Below are positions 23,184-31,594 of a stretch of DNA of 35,957 bases, piece after piece. This DNA comes from Aestuariivirga sp. (lineage in GTDB: Bacteria > Pseudomonadota > Alphaproteobacteria > Rhizobiales > Aestuariivirgaceae). The first letter of the stretch is position 1, and each line of letters opens with the position of its first letter. The notes under the pieces are model-generated. The model was not told where the DNA came from and did no database searches. It was given only the letters and a program-made list of their open reading frames with translations. A program made the translations under genes and the position numbers. The stretch covers positions 1-35,957 of the forward strand of contig NZ_JADCDA010000086.1 of NCBI RefSeq assembly GCF_020252405.1, given 5' to 3'.

Positions 23184-24299
23184 ATGTTGCGGGGCCGCGC
23201 CTTCGCGGCGGCCCTCGCCGGGTTGCTGGCTTTGGCCGCCGTCGCCGCGCCTGCCGAGGCGGGAGGCCCGGTAGAGACCAGCCCCTTTGCCGTTCAGGGG
23301 GTCGATATCGACGTCACCTCGACGGACGCCACGTCAGCGAAGAACCAGGCTCTTATGGACGTGCAGGTGAAGGCCTTTTTCCAGCTCATGGAGAAGCTGG
23401 GCTCGCCCGAGCTTGCGGCCCAGCTCAAGGCGAAACTGAAGCCGGAGGAGATCGCACCCTTCCTCCGCTCGCTGTCAATCGAGAAGGAGACCTCCGCCCC
23501 CGGCCGCTACATCGGCACCTTCACCGTGCGCTTCCTGCCGGGCAAGACGGAGAAATTTCTTGCGGACTACAATATCAAGGTGTCCACCGTGCAGGCAGAT
23601 CCGGTGCTGGTGATCCCGGTCTACCGCGCGCCGGAGGGGCCGAAACTGTGGGAGGATAATCCCTGGCGTCAGGCCTGGCTCAACCTCAGGGCCGAGCAGG
23701 GTATGGTGCCGATTATCATCCCCCTGGGCGACAAGGACGACATCGACACGCTGACAACAGACCAGGCGCTGGCGGGCGACACGGTGAAGCTTGACGCCAT
23801 CCGCAAGCGCTATGAGGCCGCAAGCGTGCTGGTGGCCCAGGCGCAGCCCGCGGATGATGGCGGCCTCCACGTCTACATCGAGGGCGACACCAAGCTCGGT
23901 CGCGTGAACATCAACAAGATCTACACGCCCGAGACGGGCGGGGACGGCACGCCGGTTGCCGTCGAAACGGCGGCCACGCTGGCCTTCCAGAAGGTCATGT
24001 ACAAGGCCTATGGGGTGCAGGCCGCCGCCGAGGCCGAGGCGAAGGCGGCGCGCGACAACACACCCCAGTTGCTAGCCGTCACCGTGCCCTTCAGCTCGCC
24101 GCGCGAGTGGAACGCCATCCGCGCCCGCATCCTCAACACCCCCAATGTCTCGGGCGTCGATCTCTCCAGCCTCGATTTCGGCGGCGCCAACATCCGGCTG
24201 GTTTACACCCGCAGCCTTGAGGAGCTGCAGGCCAACATGCAGCGCATGGGGCTGAACCTCAGCCAGGGTGGCGCCGGCTGGATGATCCAGCCCATGTAG
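23184..24299 (+). CDS. DUF2066 domain-containing exported protein
   Basis: A 371-residue protein with a clear Sec signal peptide from Met at 23184 (MLRGR, then an Ala/Leu-rich core ending PAEA). The body starts VETSPFAVQGVDIDVTSTDATSAKNQALMDVQVKAFFQLMEKLG and matches the DUF2066 pattern of alpha- and gammaproteobacteria. The function is unknown; it is presumably periplasmic. The frame stays open upstream to 23085 and alternative starts exist at 23142 (ATG) and 23169 (TTG); I chose 23184 because it gives a normal signal peptide. It begins the operon DUF2066 - CDP-alcohol transferase - permease - hdaA, with a 10-nt gap to the next gene, an order recurrent in alphaproteobacteria. Confidence 0.8.
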   Translation: MLRGRAFAAALAGLLALAAVAAPAEAGGPVETSPFAVQGVDIDVTSTDATSAKNQALMDVQVKAFFQLMEKLGSPELAAQLKAKLKPEEIAPFLRSLSIEKETSAPGRYIGTFTVRFLPGKTEKFLADYNIKVSTVQADPVLVIPVYRAPEGPKLWEDNPWRQAWLNLRAEQGMVPIIIPLGDKDDIDTLTTDQALAGDTVKLDAIRKRYEAASVLVAQAQPADDGGLHVYIEGDTKLGRVNINKIYTPETGGDGTPVAVETAATLAFQKVMYKAYGVQAAAEAEAKAARDNTPQLLAVTVPFSSPREWNAIRARILNTPNVSGVDLSSLDFGGANIRLVYTRSLEELQANMQRMGLNLSQGGAGWMIQPM

Positions 24300-24309
24300 G
24301 GGCGGCGCC

Positions 24310-24867
24310 ATGCACAATATCCCCAATCTCATCTCCGTCCTCAGGCTGCTTCTGGTGCCGGTCACCATGTGGCTGATGATTTCGGAGACATATGGCTGGG
24401 CCTTCCTCACCTTCATGGCGGCGGGAATGTCGGACGGCATCGACGGCTATCTTGCCCGCCGCTTCGACTGGCGCACGAGGCTCGGCGCCTATCTCGATCC
24501 GCTGGCCGACAAGGCGCTGCTGGTGTCGGTTTTCGTCACGCTTGGTTTGCTGAGGCTGATCCCGGCCTGGCTCGCCATTGCGGTGGTGTCGCGCGATGCG
24601 CTGATCGTGGGTGCGGTGCTTCTGTCCCGCCTGATGGACCACCCGGTGCATGTGCGCCCGCTGATGGTGAGCAAGGTCAATACCGTGGCTCAGATTCTGT
24701 TCGCGGTCTCGGTTCTGGGCATGGCGGCGCTGGGAAAACCGCTTGCCCTGCTGGTGGACTATGGCAGCATTCCCGTCGCCCTGTTGACGGCGCTGTCCGG
24801 GGCTGCCTATCTCTCCGCCTGGCTGCGCCATATGGCGGAGCAGCCGCATGAGGATGGCACGCCGTGA
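24310..24867 (+). CDS. CDP-alcohol phosphatidyltransferase (PgsA-like)
   Basis: A membrane enzyme of phospholipid head-group transfer. The CDP-alcohol signature D-x2-DG-x2-AR-x8-9-G-x3-D-x3-D is present as SDGIDGYLARRFDWRTRLGAYLDPLADK (about residues 41-68) with all catalytic Asp residues. Around it are several hydrophobic segments in a 185-residue protein that begins MHNIPNLISVLRLLLVP, the usual PgsA-type start. Phosphatidylglycerophosphate synthase or a cardiolipin-synthase-like activity is likely. This neighbourhood copy is probably a paralogue of the housekeeping pgsA, so I leave the symbol open. Its stop overlaps the next gene's GTG by 4 bp. Confidence 0.88.
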   Translation: MHNIPNLISVLRLLLVPVTMWLMISETYGWAFLTFMAAGMSDGIDGYLARRFDWRTRLGAYLDPLADKALLVSVFVTLGLLRLIPAWLAIAVVSRDALIVGAVLLSRLMDHPVHVRPLMVSKVNTVAQILFAVSVLGMAALGKPLALLVDYGSIPVALLTALSGAAYLSAWLRHMAEQPHEDGTP

Positions 24868-25994
24868 CGCTGCAGAGACAGGTGCTGATCTGGGCCGCAT
24901 GTTTTGCGGTGATGGTGCTCGTGCTGTGGCTGCTCGGCCCCATATTGCTGCCCTTCATCGCCGGTTTCGTGCTGGCCTATTTTCTCGATCCCATCGCGGA
25001 CAGGCTGCAGAAATGGGGCTTCTCGCGGCTGACGGCGGCCCTGCTGATCGTTGTCCTGGCGCTGCTGCTGGTGGTGGCTGCACTTGTGGTTTTCGTGCCC
25101 ATGCTGGTCGATCAGGTGGGGCGCTTCGCCGGCGAGCTTCCGGCCCTGATCCAGTCGCTTGCCGCGCGGCTCAACGCCTGGGCTCCGGAATGGATGAAGG
25201 AGGCGGTGAACAGGAGCGGCACCGACATCCAGGCCTCGATCATGCAATTCGCCGGCAAGGCATCCGACTGGATCCTGAGCGTGCTGAAGACGCTGCTGTC
25301 GGGCGGCCTCGCGCTCGTCAATCTCGTGTCGCTGCTGGTGGTCACCCCCATCGTCGCTTTCTACATGCTGGTCGACTGGGACCGCATGATCGCCACCATC
25401 GACAGCTGGGTGCCGCGCGACTACGCCGACACGGTGCGCGAGCTGGGGCGGGACGTGAACGCCGCCATGGCCGGCTTCATCCGCGGGCAGGGCACGGTGT
25501 GCCTGTTGCTCGGCATCTTCTATGCCGCGGGCCTCACCTTCGCGGGTCTCAAATTCGGCCTCGCCATCGGGCTTCTGGCGGGCGCGCTCACCTTCATTCC
25601 CTATGCCGGCGCCATGACCGGCGGCGTGCTGGCCATCGGCGTGGCGCTCGTCCAGTTCTGGCCGGATTACTGGGCGATCGGGCTGGTGGTCGGCGTCTTC
25701 GCGGTGGGCCAGTTCCTCGAAGGCAATTTCCTGTCGCCAAAGCTCGTTGGCAAGAGCATCGGGCTTCATCCTGTCTGGCTGATGTTCGCGCTCTTCGCTT
25801 TCGGCTATGCCTTCGGCTTTGTCGGCCTGCTGCTGGCCGTGCCCATGGCGGCGGCCGCCGGCGTGCTGGTGCGCTTCGCGCTCAGGCAATACCTTGCCAG
25901 CCGCCTGTATCTCGGCGCTGACGACACCGGGGACTCGCCGGTTCCGGCGGATCTCGCCTTGCCGCCCGAGGCCATCGAGAACCGTCCGGCATGA
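24864..25994 (+). CDS. AI-2E/PerM-family permease
   Basis: A 376-residue polytopic membrane protein of the AI-2E exporter (PerM/TqsA/YdiK) superfamily, with about seven or eight hydrophobic segments. Typical features are the N-terminal helix ending LGPILLPFIAGFVLAYFLDPIADRLQKWG, the conserved VVTPIVAFYMLVDWDRM segment, GFIRGQGTVCLLLGIFYAAGL, and the glycine-rich IPYAGAMTGGVLAIGVAL and LSPKLVGKSIGLHPVWLMFALFAFG. The transported substrate is unknown; autoinducer-2 should not be assumed. The start is GTG in a GTGA overlap with the transferase gene. It is coupled to hdaA downstream by ATGA. Confidence 0.9.
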   Translation: MTLQRQVLIWAACFAVMVLVLWLLGPILLPFIAGFVLAYFLDPIADRLQKWGFSRLTAALLIVVLALLLVVAALVVFVPMLVDQVGRFAGELPALIQSLAARLNAWAPEWMKEAVNRSGTDIQASIMQFAGKASDWILSVLKTLLSGGLALVNLVSLLVVTPIVAFYMLVDWDRMIATIDSWVPRDYADTVRELGRDVNAAMAGFIRGQGTVCLLLGIFYAAGLTFAGLKFGLAIGLLAGALTFIPYAGAMTGGVLAIGVALVQFWPDYWAIGLVVGVFAVGQFLEGNFLSPKLVGKSIGLHPVWLMFALFAFGYAFGFVGLLLAVPMAAAAGVLVRFALRQYLASRLYLGADDTGDSPVPADLALPPEAIENRPA

Positions 25995-26683
25995 GCCGTC
26001 AGCTGGTGCTCGACCTGCCGCTGCGCACCGCGCTGGGGCGGGACGATTTCCTGGTGACGCCGTCCAACGCCGCGGCCGTGGCCATGATCGACCGTTACCC
26101 GGACTGGCCGCACCATGGCGTGGTGCTGGTGGGCGGCAGCGGTTCGGGCAAGTCGCACCTGCTTGAGGTGTGGCGGCAGGCCTCCGGCGCACGGCTGGTC
26201 ACCGCGGCACAGCTGCACGGCGAAACGCCCGACCGGCTGCTGGCGCGGGGGGCGCTCGCCATTGACAATGCGCCGGGCGCGGCGCTGGACGAGCGCGCGC
26301 TGTTCCATCTCCTCAACCTGGCGCGGCAGGCGGGTGGCCGCGTGCTGATCGCCTCGGAGCTGGACCCGGCGCAATGGGCCGTCAAGCTCCCCGACCTTGC
26401 CTCCCGCGTCAGGGCGCTTGCCGTGGCCCGCCTCGACCCGCCCGATGACGCGCTGCTGCGCGGCGTGCTGGTGAAGCACTTCGCCGACCGGCAAATCGGC
26501 GTCGAGGAACCGGTGATCTCCTACCTCATGCTGCGCATGCCGCGCTCGCTCGATGCCGCACGCGCCGTGGTGGCGGAACTCGACCGGCTGGCGCTGGCCG
26601 AAAAAACCGCCGTCACCCGCGGCCTCGCCGCCCGCGTGCTGCGGCAGATGACCGAGCCCGCGCTGTTTCCGGACGGGGGTTAA
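25991..26683 (+). CDS. hdaA: DnaA-regulatory inactivator HdaA (Hda homologue)
   Basis: An AAA+ protein that, bound to the replication sliding clamp, stimulates ATP hydrolysis on DnaA and prevents over-initiation. The N-terminus MSRQLVLDLP carries a QLxLDLP clamp-binding motif. The AAA+ domain has Walker A GGSGSGKSHL (about 47-56), a degenerate Walker B (LAIDNAP), an LNLARQAGGRVLIAS sensor-1 region and the arginine-finger stretch LPDLASRVRAL. There is no DNA-binding HTH, which separates it from DnaA (230 residues against about 500). The position after a PerM permease is conserved in alphaproteobacteria and also seen in E. coli relatives. Confidence 0.9.
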   Translation: MSRQLVLDLPLRTALGRDDFLVTPSNAAAVAMIDRYPDWPHHGVVLVGGSGSGKSHLLEVWRQASGARLVTAAQLHGETPDRLLARGALAIDNAPGAALDERALFHLLNLARQAGGRVLIASELDPAQWAVKLPDLASRVRALAVARLDPPDDALLRGVLVKHFADRQIGVEEPVISYLMLRMPRSLDAARAVVAELDRLALAEKTAVTRGLAARVLRQMTEPALFPDGG

Positions 26684-26701
26684 GGCTGTCCGAAGACGGT
26701 G

Positions 26702-26731
26702 TTCACCCAACCGTTACAAGCCTGTTATAGT
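26702..26731 (+). promoter_or_regulatory. Candidate ppk promoter
   Basis: TTCACC at 26702-26707 and TATAGT at 26726-26731 are separated by 18 nt (17 if TTATAG is taken), a fair sigma-70-like promoter 32 nt upstream of the ppk start codon. It overlaps the candidate Pho box. Confidence 0.4.
26711..26728 (+). promoter_or_regulatory. Candidate Pho box upstream of ppk
   Basis: CCGTTAC-AAGC-CTGTTAT has the 7-4-7 layout of a PhoB site (CTGTCAT-N4-CTGTCAT). The second half matches 6 of 7 and the first 4 of 7. Polyphosphate kinase genes in rhizobia are known PhoB targets, which supports the reading. The site is 36 nt before the ppk ATG. Confidence 0.4.
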
Positions 26732-26763
26732 GCCGTTCCGGCTCCATTTTCCGAAAGGCGGCC

Positions 26764-28938
26764 ATGAACGAGCAGCTTCCCGTCGCCGAGGTCATCACGG
26801 CCGGCCCGCAGCGTTTCATCAACCGCGAGATCTCGTGGCTGGGCTTCAACATGCGGGTGCTGGAGGAGGCGCGGAACACGGCTCACCCGCTGCTTGAACG
26901 GCTGCGCTTCCTGTCGATCTCGGGCAACAACCTGGACGAGTTCTTCATGGTGCGCGTGGCGGGCCTTGTCGGCCAGGTGCGCGAGAAGCTGACCCAAACC
27001 AGTGACGATGGCCTGACCGCCCAGGAGCAACTCGAACGCGTCCGCGCGCTGGCCCAGGAGCTGATGGCCGAGCAGGACCGGCGCTGGCACCAGCTCACGG
27101 AGGAGCTTGCCCAGAACGGCATCGTCATCACCGACGGCGCTGACCTGCTGGGCCACGAGAAGTCCTGGCTCGACCAGCGCTTCCTCGAACAGATACTGCC
27201 CGTGGTGACGCCCATCGCCATCGATCCGGCGCATCCCTTTCCGTTCATCCCCAATCGCGGCTTCATCATCGCGCTCGATCTCAGGCGCCGGAAGGACAAC
27301 GAGCAGATGAACGCGCTGCTGCCCATTCCCCAGCAGCTCGACCGTTTCGTGCGGCTGCCCGCAATCGAGGGCCAGCGCGACGTGCGCTTCCTGTCGCTTG
27401 AAAACATGCTGAGCCTGTTCATCCCGCGGCTGTTCCCCGGCTATGCCGTCACCGGCAAGGGCCTGATGCGGCTGATCCGCGACAGCGACATCGAAATCGA
27501 GGAAGAGGCGGAAGATCTCGTCCGCGTGTTCGAAACCGCCCTGAAGCGCCGCCGCCGCGGTTCGGTGATCCGCATGGAGGTCGATGCCGCAACGCCGCCG
27601 CCGCTGCGCGAGTTTATCGCCGCGGAACTCGCCGTCCACCGTGACGCCATCGTGGAATGCGCCGGTCTTGTGGGCTATTCCGATACGAGGCTCCTCATCC
27701 TCGACGAGCGCCCCGACCTCAAGTTCAAGCCCTTTATGGCGCGCTTTCCCGAGCGCATCCGCGATCATGGCGGCGATTGTTTCGCGGCGATCCGCCAGAA
27801 GGACATCGTCGTCCACCATCCTTACGAGTCCTTCGATGTCGTGGTGCAGTTCGTGCTGCAGGCGGCGAATGACCCGGACGTCGTCGCCATCAAGCAGACG
27901 CTCTACCGCACTTCCAAGGACTCGCCCATCGTCGCGGCGCTGGCCAAGGCCGCCGAGGCCGGCAAGTCCGTCATGGCGCTGGTCGAGCTCAAGGCGCGCT
28001 TCGACGAGGAGGCGAACATCCAGTGGGCGCGGGACCTCGAACGCGCCGGCGTGCAGGTGGTCTTCGGCTTTATCGAGTTGAAGACCCATGCCAAGGTCTC
28101 GATGGTGGTTCGCCGCGAGTCCGGCGCCATGCGCAGCTATGTCCACTTCGGCACCGGCAACTATCACCCGATCACCGCCAAGGTCTATACCGATCTCTCG
28201 TTCTTCACCTGCGATCCCGCGCTCGTGCGCGATGCCTCCCGGCTGTTCAACTTCATCTCGGGCTATGCCCAGCCGGAGGACCTCGAAAAGATCGCGCTCT
28301 CGCCCATCAACCTGAAGCGCCGCCTGCTCGACCATATTGACGAGGAGATCGGGCATGCCAGGGCGGGCCGCCCCGCGCAGATCTGGGCCAAGCTCAATTC
28401 CATTGTCGACCCCGGCATCATCGACGCGCTCTATCGCGCCAGCCGGGCCGGCGTGCAGATCGATCTGGTGGTGCGCGGCATCTGCTGCCTCAGGCCGGGC
28501 GTTCCGGGCCTGTCCGAAAACATCCGTGTCAAGAGCATCATCGGGCGCTTCCTCGAGCATTCGCGCATCGTCTGCTTCGGCGGCGGCCACGCGCTTCCGA
28601 ACAAGCGCGCCAAGGTCTATATTTCGTCCGCCGACTGGATGCAGCGCAACCTCCACCGCCGCGTCGAGACGCTGATTCCCATCGAGAACCCCACCGTTCA
28701 TGACCAGATCCTCGACCAAATCATGATGGCGAATATGATGGACAACCAGCAGAGCTGGGAGCTTCTGGCCGACGGCTCGTCGCGCCGCGTGGCGCCGGGC
28801 CCGGACGAAGAGCCCTTCAATGCGCATGATTACTTCATGAAAAATCCGTCCCTCTCCGGCCGCGGCCGCAGCCAGGCCGGCAATGTGCCGCCGGAAATCA
28901 TCGAGCGCCTCAAGAAGAAGACCAGGCAGAAGCCGTGA
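26764..28938 (+). CDS. ppk: Polyphosphate kinase 1
   Basis: Reversibly polymerises the gamma-phosphate of ATP into inorganic polyphosphate at the membrane. The 724-residue protein has the PPK1 domain order: N domain ([22 protein letters not shown]...[19 protein letters not shown]), middle/head domain ([20 protein letters not shown]), and two C-terminal phospholipase-D-like domains. The autophosphorylated histidine is His442 ([15 protein letters not shown]) and the second essential histidine is His599 ([13 protein letters not shown]), corresponding to His435 and His592 of E. coli. [14 protein letters not shown] and [11 protein letters not shown] are also typical. It is coupled to ppx by a GTGA overlap, so synthesis and degradation are co-expressed. 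Confidence 0.97.
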   Translation: MNEQLPVAEVITAGPQRFINREISWLGFNMRVLEEARNTAHPLLERLRFLSISGNNLDEFFMVRVAGLVGQVREKLTQTSDDGLTAQEQLERVRALAQELMAEQDRRWHQLTEELAQNGIVITDGADLLGHEKSWLDQRFLEQILPVVTPIAIDPAHPFPFIPNRGFIIALDLRRRKDNEQMNALLPIPQQLDRFVRLPAIEGQRDVRFLSLENMLSLFIPRLFPGYAVTGKGLMRLIRDSDIEIEEEAEDLVRVFETALKRRRRGSVIRMEVDAATPPPLREFIAAELAVHRDAIVECAGLVGYSDTRLLILDERPDLKFKPFMARFPERIRDHGGDCFAAIRQKDIVVHHPYESFDVVVQFVLQAANDPDVVAIKQTLYRTSKDSPIVAALAKAAEAGKSVMALVELKARFDEEANIQWARDLERAGVQVVFGFIELKTHAKVSMVVRRESGAMRSYVHFGTGNYHPITAKVYTDLSFFTCDPALVRDASRLFNFISGYAQPEDLEKIALSPINLKRRLLDHIDEEIGHARAGRPAQIWAKLNSIVDPGIIDALYRASRAGVQIDLVVRGICCLRPGVPGLSENIRVKSIIGRFLEHSRIVCFGGGHALPNKRAKVYISSADWMQRNLHRRVETLIPIENPTVHDQILDQIMMANMMDNQQSWELLADGSSRRVAPGPDEEPFNAHDYFMKNPSLSGRGRSQAGNVPPEIIERLKKKTRQKP

Positions 28939-30458
28939 ATTGGGAAAATTGGCACAAGGGTTTCCGCACCGAGCCGCCGAAATACCGGCCGGTGGCGGTT
29001 GTCGATATCGGGTCGAACTCCGTCCGCCTTGTGGTCTATGATGGTCTGCGCCGCTCGCCCTCGCCGATCTTCAACGAAAAGATCCTCTGCGGGCTGGGCC
29101 GCGGCGTGGCGACCAGGGGCAGGCTTTCGGAGGAGGGGATCGCGCGCGCCCTTGCGGCGCTGAGGCGCTTCCGCGCGCTCGCCCGCCAGATCGGCGCCAA
29201 GCATGTCCATGCGGTGGCCACCGCCGCCGCGCGCGAAGCCTCCAACGGGCTTGAATTCGCCGCCCGGGCGGAGAAGGCCCTGGGCTGCGGCATCAAGGTG
29301 CTCACCGGCAAGGAGGAGGCGCGCTACGCCGCCCTCGGCGTCATCGCCGGCATTCCTGCGGCCGATGGCGTGGCGGGCGACCTGGGCGGCGGCTCGCTGG
29401 AACTCATCGACATCAAGGACGGCAAGCTCCGGGAGGGCGTCACCCTGCCGCTCGGTCCCTTGCGCCTCATGGACCTCTCGGGCGGCTCGATCGAGAAGGC
29501 GCGCGAGATCATCGACGAGACCTTCGCAAAGACAGACATCTTGAGGCTCCTCCAGGGCCGCACCTTCTATGCGGTGGGCGGCACCTGGCGAAACCTCGCC
29601 AAGCTGCACATGGCGCAGAGCCATTATCCGCTGCATGTGCTGCACTGCTACTGCCTGTCAAGGCAGCAGGCCATGTCGATCGCGGGTCTCGTGGCGCATC
29701 TTTCGCCCAATTCGCTCAGGGAAATCCGCGAAGTCTCGAGGAGCCGGTCTGACACCATGCCCTTCGGCGCCCTGGTGCTGGAGCGCCTGCTGGCGCATTG
29801 CCAGCCATCCGCCGTCGAAATCTCCGTCTATGGCGTGCGCGAGGGACTGCTGTTCTCCAAGCTGCCGGGACGCAAGCGCAACAGCGATGCGCTGCTTTCT
29901 TCCTGCTGGGATTTCGCCAGGCGCTATGCCCGCTCGCCCGAGCATGAGCTCGAACTCTGCGACTGGACGGACCAGCTCTTCGGGCCCGCGAGGCTGCCGG
30001 AGACGGACGGGCAGCGGCGGCTCCGCTATGCCGCCTGCCTCCTCGCCGACATCGGCTGGCGCGCGCATCCGGACTATCGCGCGGAACGCTCGCTCTCCAT
30101 GATCTCGCAGGCCGCCTTCGTCGGCATCGACCATCCGGGCCGCGTGTTCCTGGCGCTCACCGTGTTCTACCGCTATGACGGCGAAGGCGAGGATGGTGAC
30201 GGCCTCAACCGGCTTCTGGACGATGACGCCCACCAGCGCGCTCACCTTCTGGCGTCGATTTTCCGGCTGGCCTACAGCCTCTCCGCCGCCATGCCGGGCA
30301 TGCTGCCCAACATCACGCTCAGGCTCGGCGACAACAAGACGCTGATCCTCCGCCTGCCCAGGAAGCTCGCCGACCTCGCCGGCGAACGCGTCGAAAAGCG
30401 CCTCGCCGCACTCGCCGCCGAAATCGGCCGCACCGGCAAGCTGGTGATCGGGCGCTGA
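28935..30458 (+). CDS. ppx: Exopolyphosphatase / guanosine pentaphosphatase (Ppx/GppA)
   Basis: Cleaves terminal phosphates from polyphosphate and/or converts pppGpp to ppGpp. It is an ASKHA-fold protein with the P1 loop [15 protein letters not shown] (about residues 22-36), P2 region [13 protein letters not shown], and the [15 protein letters not shown] and [14 protein letters not shown] segments. The C-terminal half ([29 protein letters not shown]...) is an HD-like helical domain as in longer Ppx. The length is 507. The start is GTG, overlapping the ppk stop by 4 bp. In many alphaproteobacteria rnd follows in the same direction; here two other genes intervene and rnd is reversed. Confidence 0.93.
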   Translation: MNWENWHKGFRTEPPKYRPVAVVDIGSNSVRLVVYDGLRRSPSPIFNEKILCGLGRGVATRGRLSEEGIARALAALRRFRALARQIGAKHVHAVATAAAREASNGLEFAARAEKALGCGIKVLTGKEEARYAALGVIAGIPAADGVAGDLGGGSLELIDIKDGKLREGVTLPLGPLRLMDLSGGSIEKAREIIDETFAKTDILRLLQGRTFYAVGGTWRNLAKLHMAQSHYPLHVLHCYCLSRQQAMSIAGLVAHLSPNSLREIREVSRSRSDTMPFGALVLERLLAHCQPSAVEISVYGVREGLLFSKLPGRKRNSDALLSSCWDFARRYARSPEHELELCDWTDQLFGPARLPETDGQRRLRYAACLLADIGWRAHPDYRAERSLSMISQAAFVGIDHPGRVFLALTVFYRYDGEGEDGDGLNRLLDDDAHQRAHLLASIFRLAYSLSAAMPGMLPNITLRLGDNKTLILRLPRKLADLAGERVEKRLAALAAEIGRTGKLVIGR

Positions 30459-30469
30459 CGCGTCAGCGC
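30452..30469. repeat. Perfect 18-bp palindrome spanning the ppx stop codon
   Basis: GCGCTGACGCGTCAGCGC is its own reverse complement. The ppx TGA (30456-30458) lies within it. It has no T-tract, so it is a poor intrinsic terminator, though in RNA it could form a 3'-end hairpin with a small loop. A protein-binding role is also possible. Confidence 0.6.
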
Positions 30470-30479
30470 AACTCCCCGC

Positions 30480-30508
30480 ATGACACCCTCACCGGCCTGT
30501 GCTAGAAA
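30480..30508 (+). promoter_or_regulatory. Candidate promoter of the patatin-GntP operon
   Basis: ATGACA (30480-30485; 5/6 to TTGACA), a 17-nt spacer, and TAGAAA (30503-30508; 4/6 to TATAAT). The predicted start at about 30515 falls inside the dyad at 30511-30538. Confidence 0.45.
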
Positions 30509-30510
30509 TT

Positions 30511-30538
30511 TTGCACTGCAGCAATTGCTGCGGTGCAA
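30511..30538. promoter_or_regulatory. TGC-rich 28-bp operator-like dyad before the patatin gene
   Basis: Two 14-bp arms (TTGCACTGCAGCAA and TTGCTGCGGTGCAA) are reverse complements with one mismatch; the inner 14 bp, GCAGCAATTGCTGC, is perfect. It covers the predicted transcription start, where a repressor would block initiation, and ends 15 nt before the ATG. The TGC/GCA repeats recall sites of the polyhydroxybutyrate regulator PhaR, but this link is inference. Confidence 0.6.
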
Positions 30539-30553
30539 TTGGAGAGCGGCCAT

Positions 30554-31591
30554 ATGGCAAAGCCCGGCAAGAACAACGACAAGCCCCTGCTGATCGATCT
30601 TGCCCTGCAGGGCGGAGGTTCGCATGGCGCCTTCACCTGGGGCGTGATTGACCGCGTGCTTGAGGAGCCCCGCTTCCTCATCGAGGCGATTTCCGGCACC
30701 TCGGCGGGCGCCATGAATGCCGCCGTGCTGGCCGATGGATGGAACAAGGGCGGGGCGGAAGGCGCCAAGGCGGCGCTTGCGGCCTATTGGAAGCGCGTGT
30801 CCGACGCCGCCGCCTTCAGTCCTTTCCAGAGGACGCCGCTGGACAAGATGCTGGGCCGCTGGTCGCTCGACCATTCGCCCGCCTATCTCGCCATGGACCT
30901 GCTCACGCGCGTCGCCTCGCCCTATGATCTCAACCCGTCGAACTACAATCCGCTGAAGCCCATCCTTGAGGAGAGCATCGACTTCACGGGCCTCGCCCGG
31001 AGCCCGATCAAGCTCTATGTCACCGCCACCAATGTCCGCACCGGCCGCGCCCGCATCTTCCGCAATGCCGAAATCACGGCGGATGTGCTGCTCGCGTCTG
31101 CCTGCCTTCCAACCATGTTCCAGGCGGTGGAGATCGACGGCGAGGCCTATTGGGACGGCGGCTATGCCGGCAACCCGACGATCACGCCGCTGGTGCGCGA
31201 GAGCGACGCGACCGACACCATCCTGGTCCAGATCAACCCGCGCGAACGCGCCGAGGTTCCGAGGAGCGCCGCCGAGATCCTCAACCGCCTGAATGAGATC
31301 TCCTTCAACTCGCCCCTGATGAAGGAGGTCTATATGATCGCACTGCTGCGTCAGGTGGCGGACCCCGGCACGGGCGAGGGCGCCCGGTGGGCCTCCATGC
31401 GCACCCACCGCATCATGACGGAGAAGCTGGCGGAGCTCGGCGCCTCCTCCAAGCTCAACGCCGAATGGGCCTTCATCGAGATGCTGCATGCCGAGGGCCG
31501 CCGTGCCGCGGAGGAATTCATCGCCACGCACGGCGATGATGTGGGCAAGCGCAGCACCGCCGACATCGACGTTCTTCTGATGGAGCATTGA
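30554..31591 (+). CDS. Patatin-like phospholipase / hydrolase
   Basis: A cytoplasmic serine hydrolase of the patatin fold, 345 residues from ATG 30554 (GGAG nine bases upstream). The oxyanion-hole loop is LQGGGSHGAF (residues 18-27), the nucleophile is Ser50 in SGTSAGAMNA, and the catalytic partner is Asp201 in YWDGGYAGN. All dyad elements are intact. The family acts on acyl esters; bacterial members include lipases and proteins associated with polyhydroxyalkanoate metabolism. It is paired with a GntP-type permease gene four bases downstream, and together they sit between ppx and rnd. A role in hydroxybutyrate or acyl-ester turnover is an inference from the pairing and the dyad. Confidence 0.88.
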   Translation: MAKPGKNNDKPLLIDLALQGGGSHGAFTWGVIDRVLEEPRFLIEAISGTSAGAMNAAVLADGWNKGGAEGAKAALAAYWKRVSDAAAFSPFQRTPLDKMLGRWSLDHSPAYLAMDLLTRVASPYDLNPSNYNPLKPILEESIDFTGLARSPIKLYVTATNVRTGRARIFRNAEITADVLLASACLPTMFQAVEIDGEAYWDGGYAGNPTITPLVRESDATDTILVQINPRERAEVPRSAAEILNRLNEISFNSPLMKEVYMIALLRQVADPGTGEGARWASMRTHRIMTEKLAELGASSKLNAEWAFIEMLHAEGRRAAEEFIATHGDDVGKRSTADIDVLLMEH

Positions 31592-31594
31592 GCC

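Noticed and set aside
26725-28827. A 700-codon open frame antisense to ppk
   Set aside because: It is a GC-rich codon-position shadow of ppk; its translation is rich in Arg, His and Asp without domains, while the sense strand encodes a complete PPK1.
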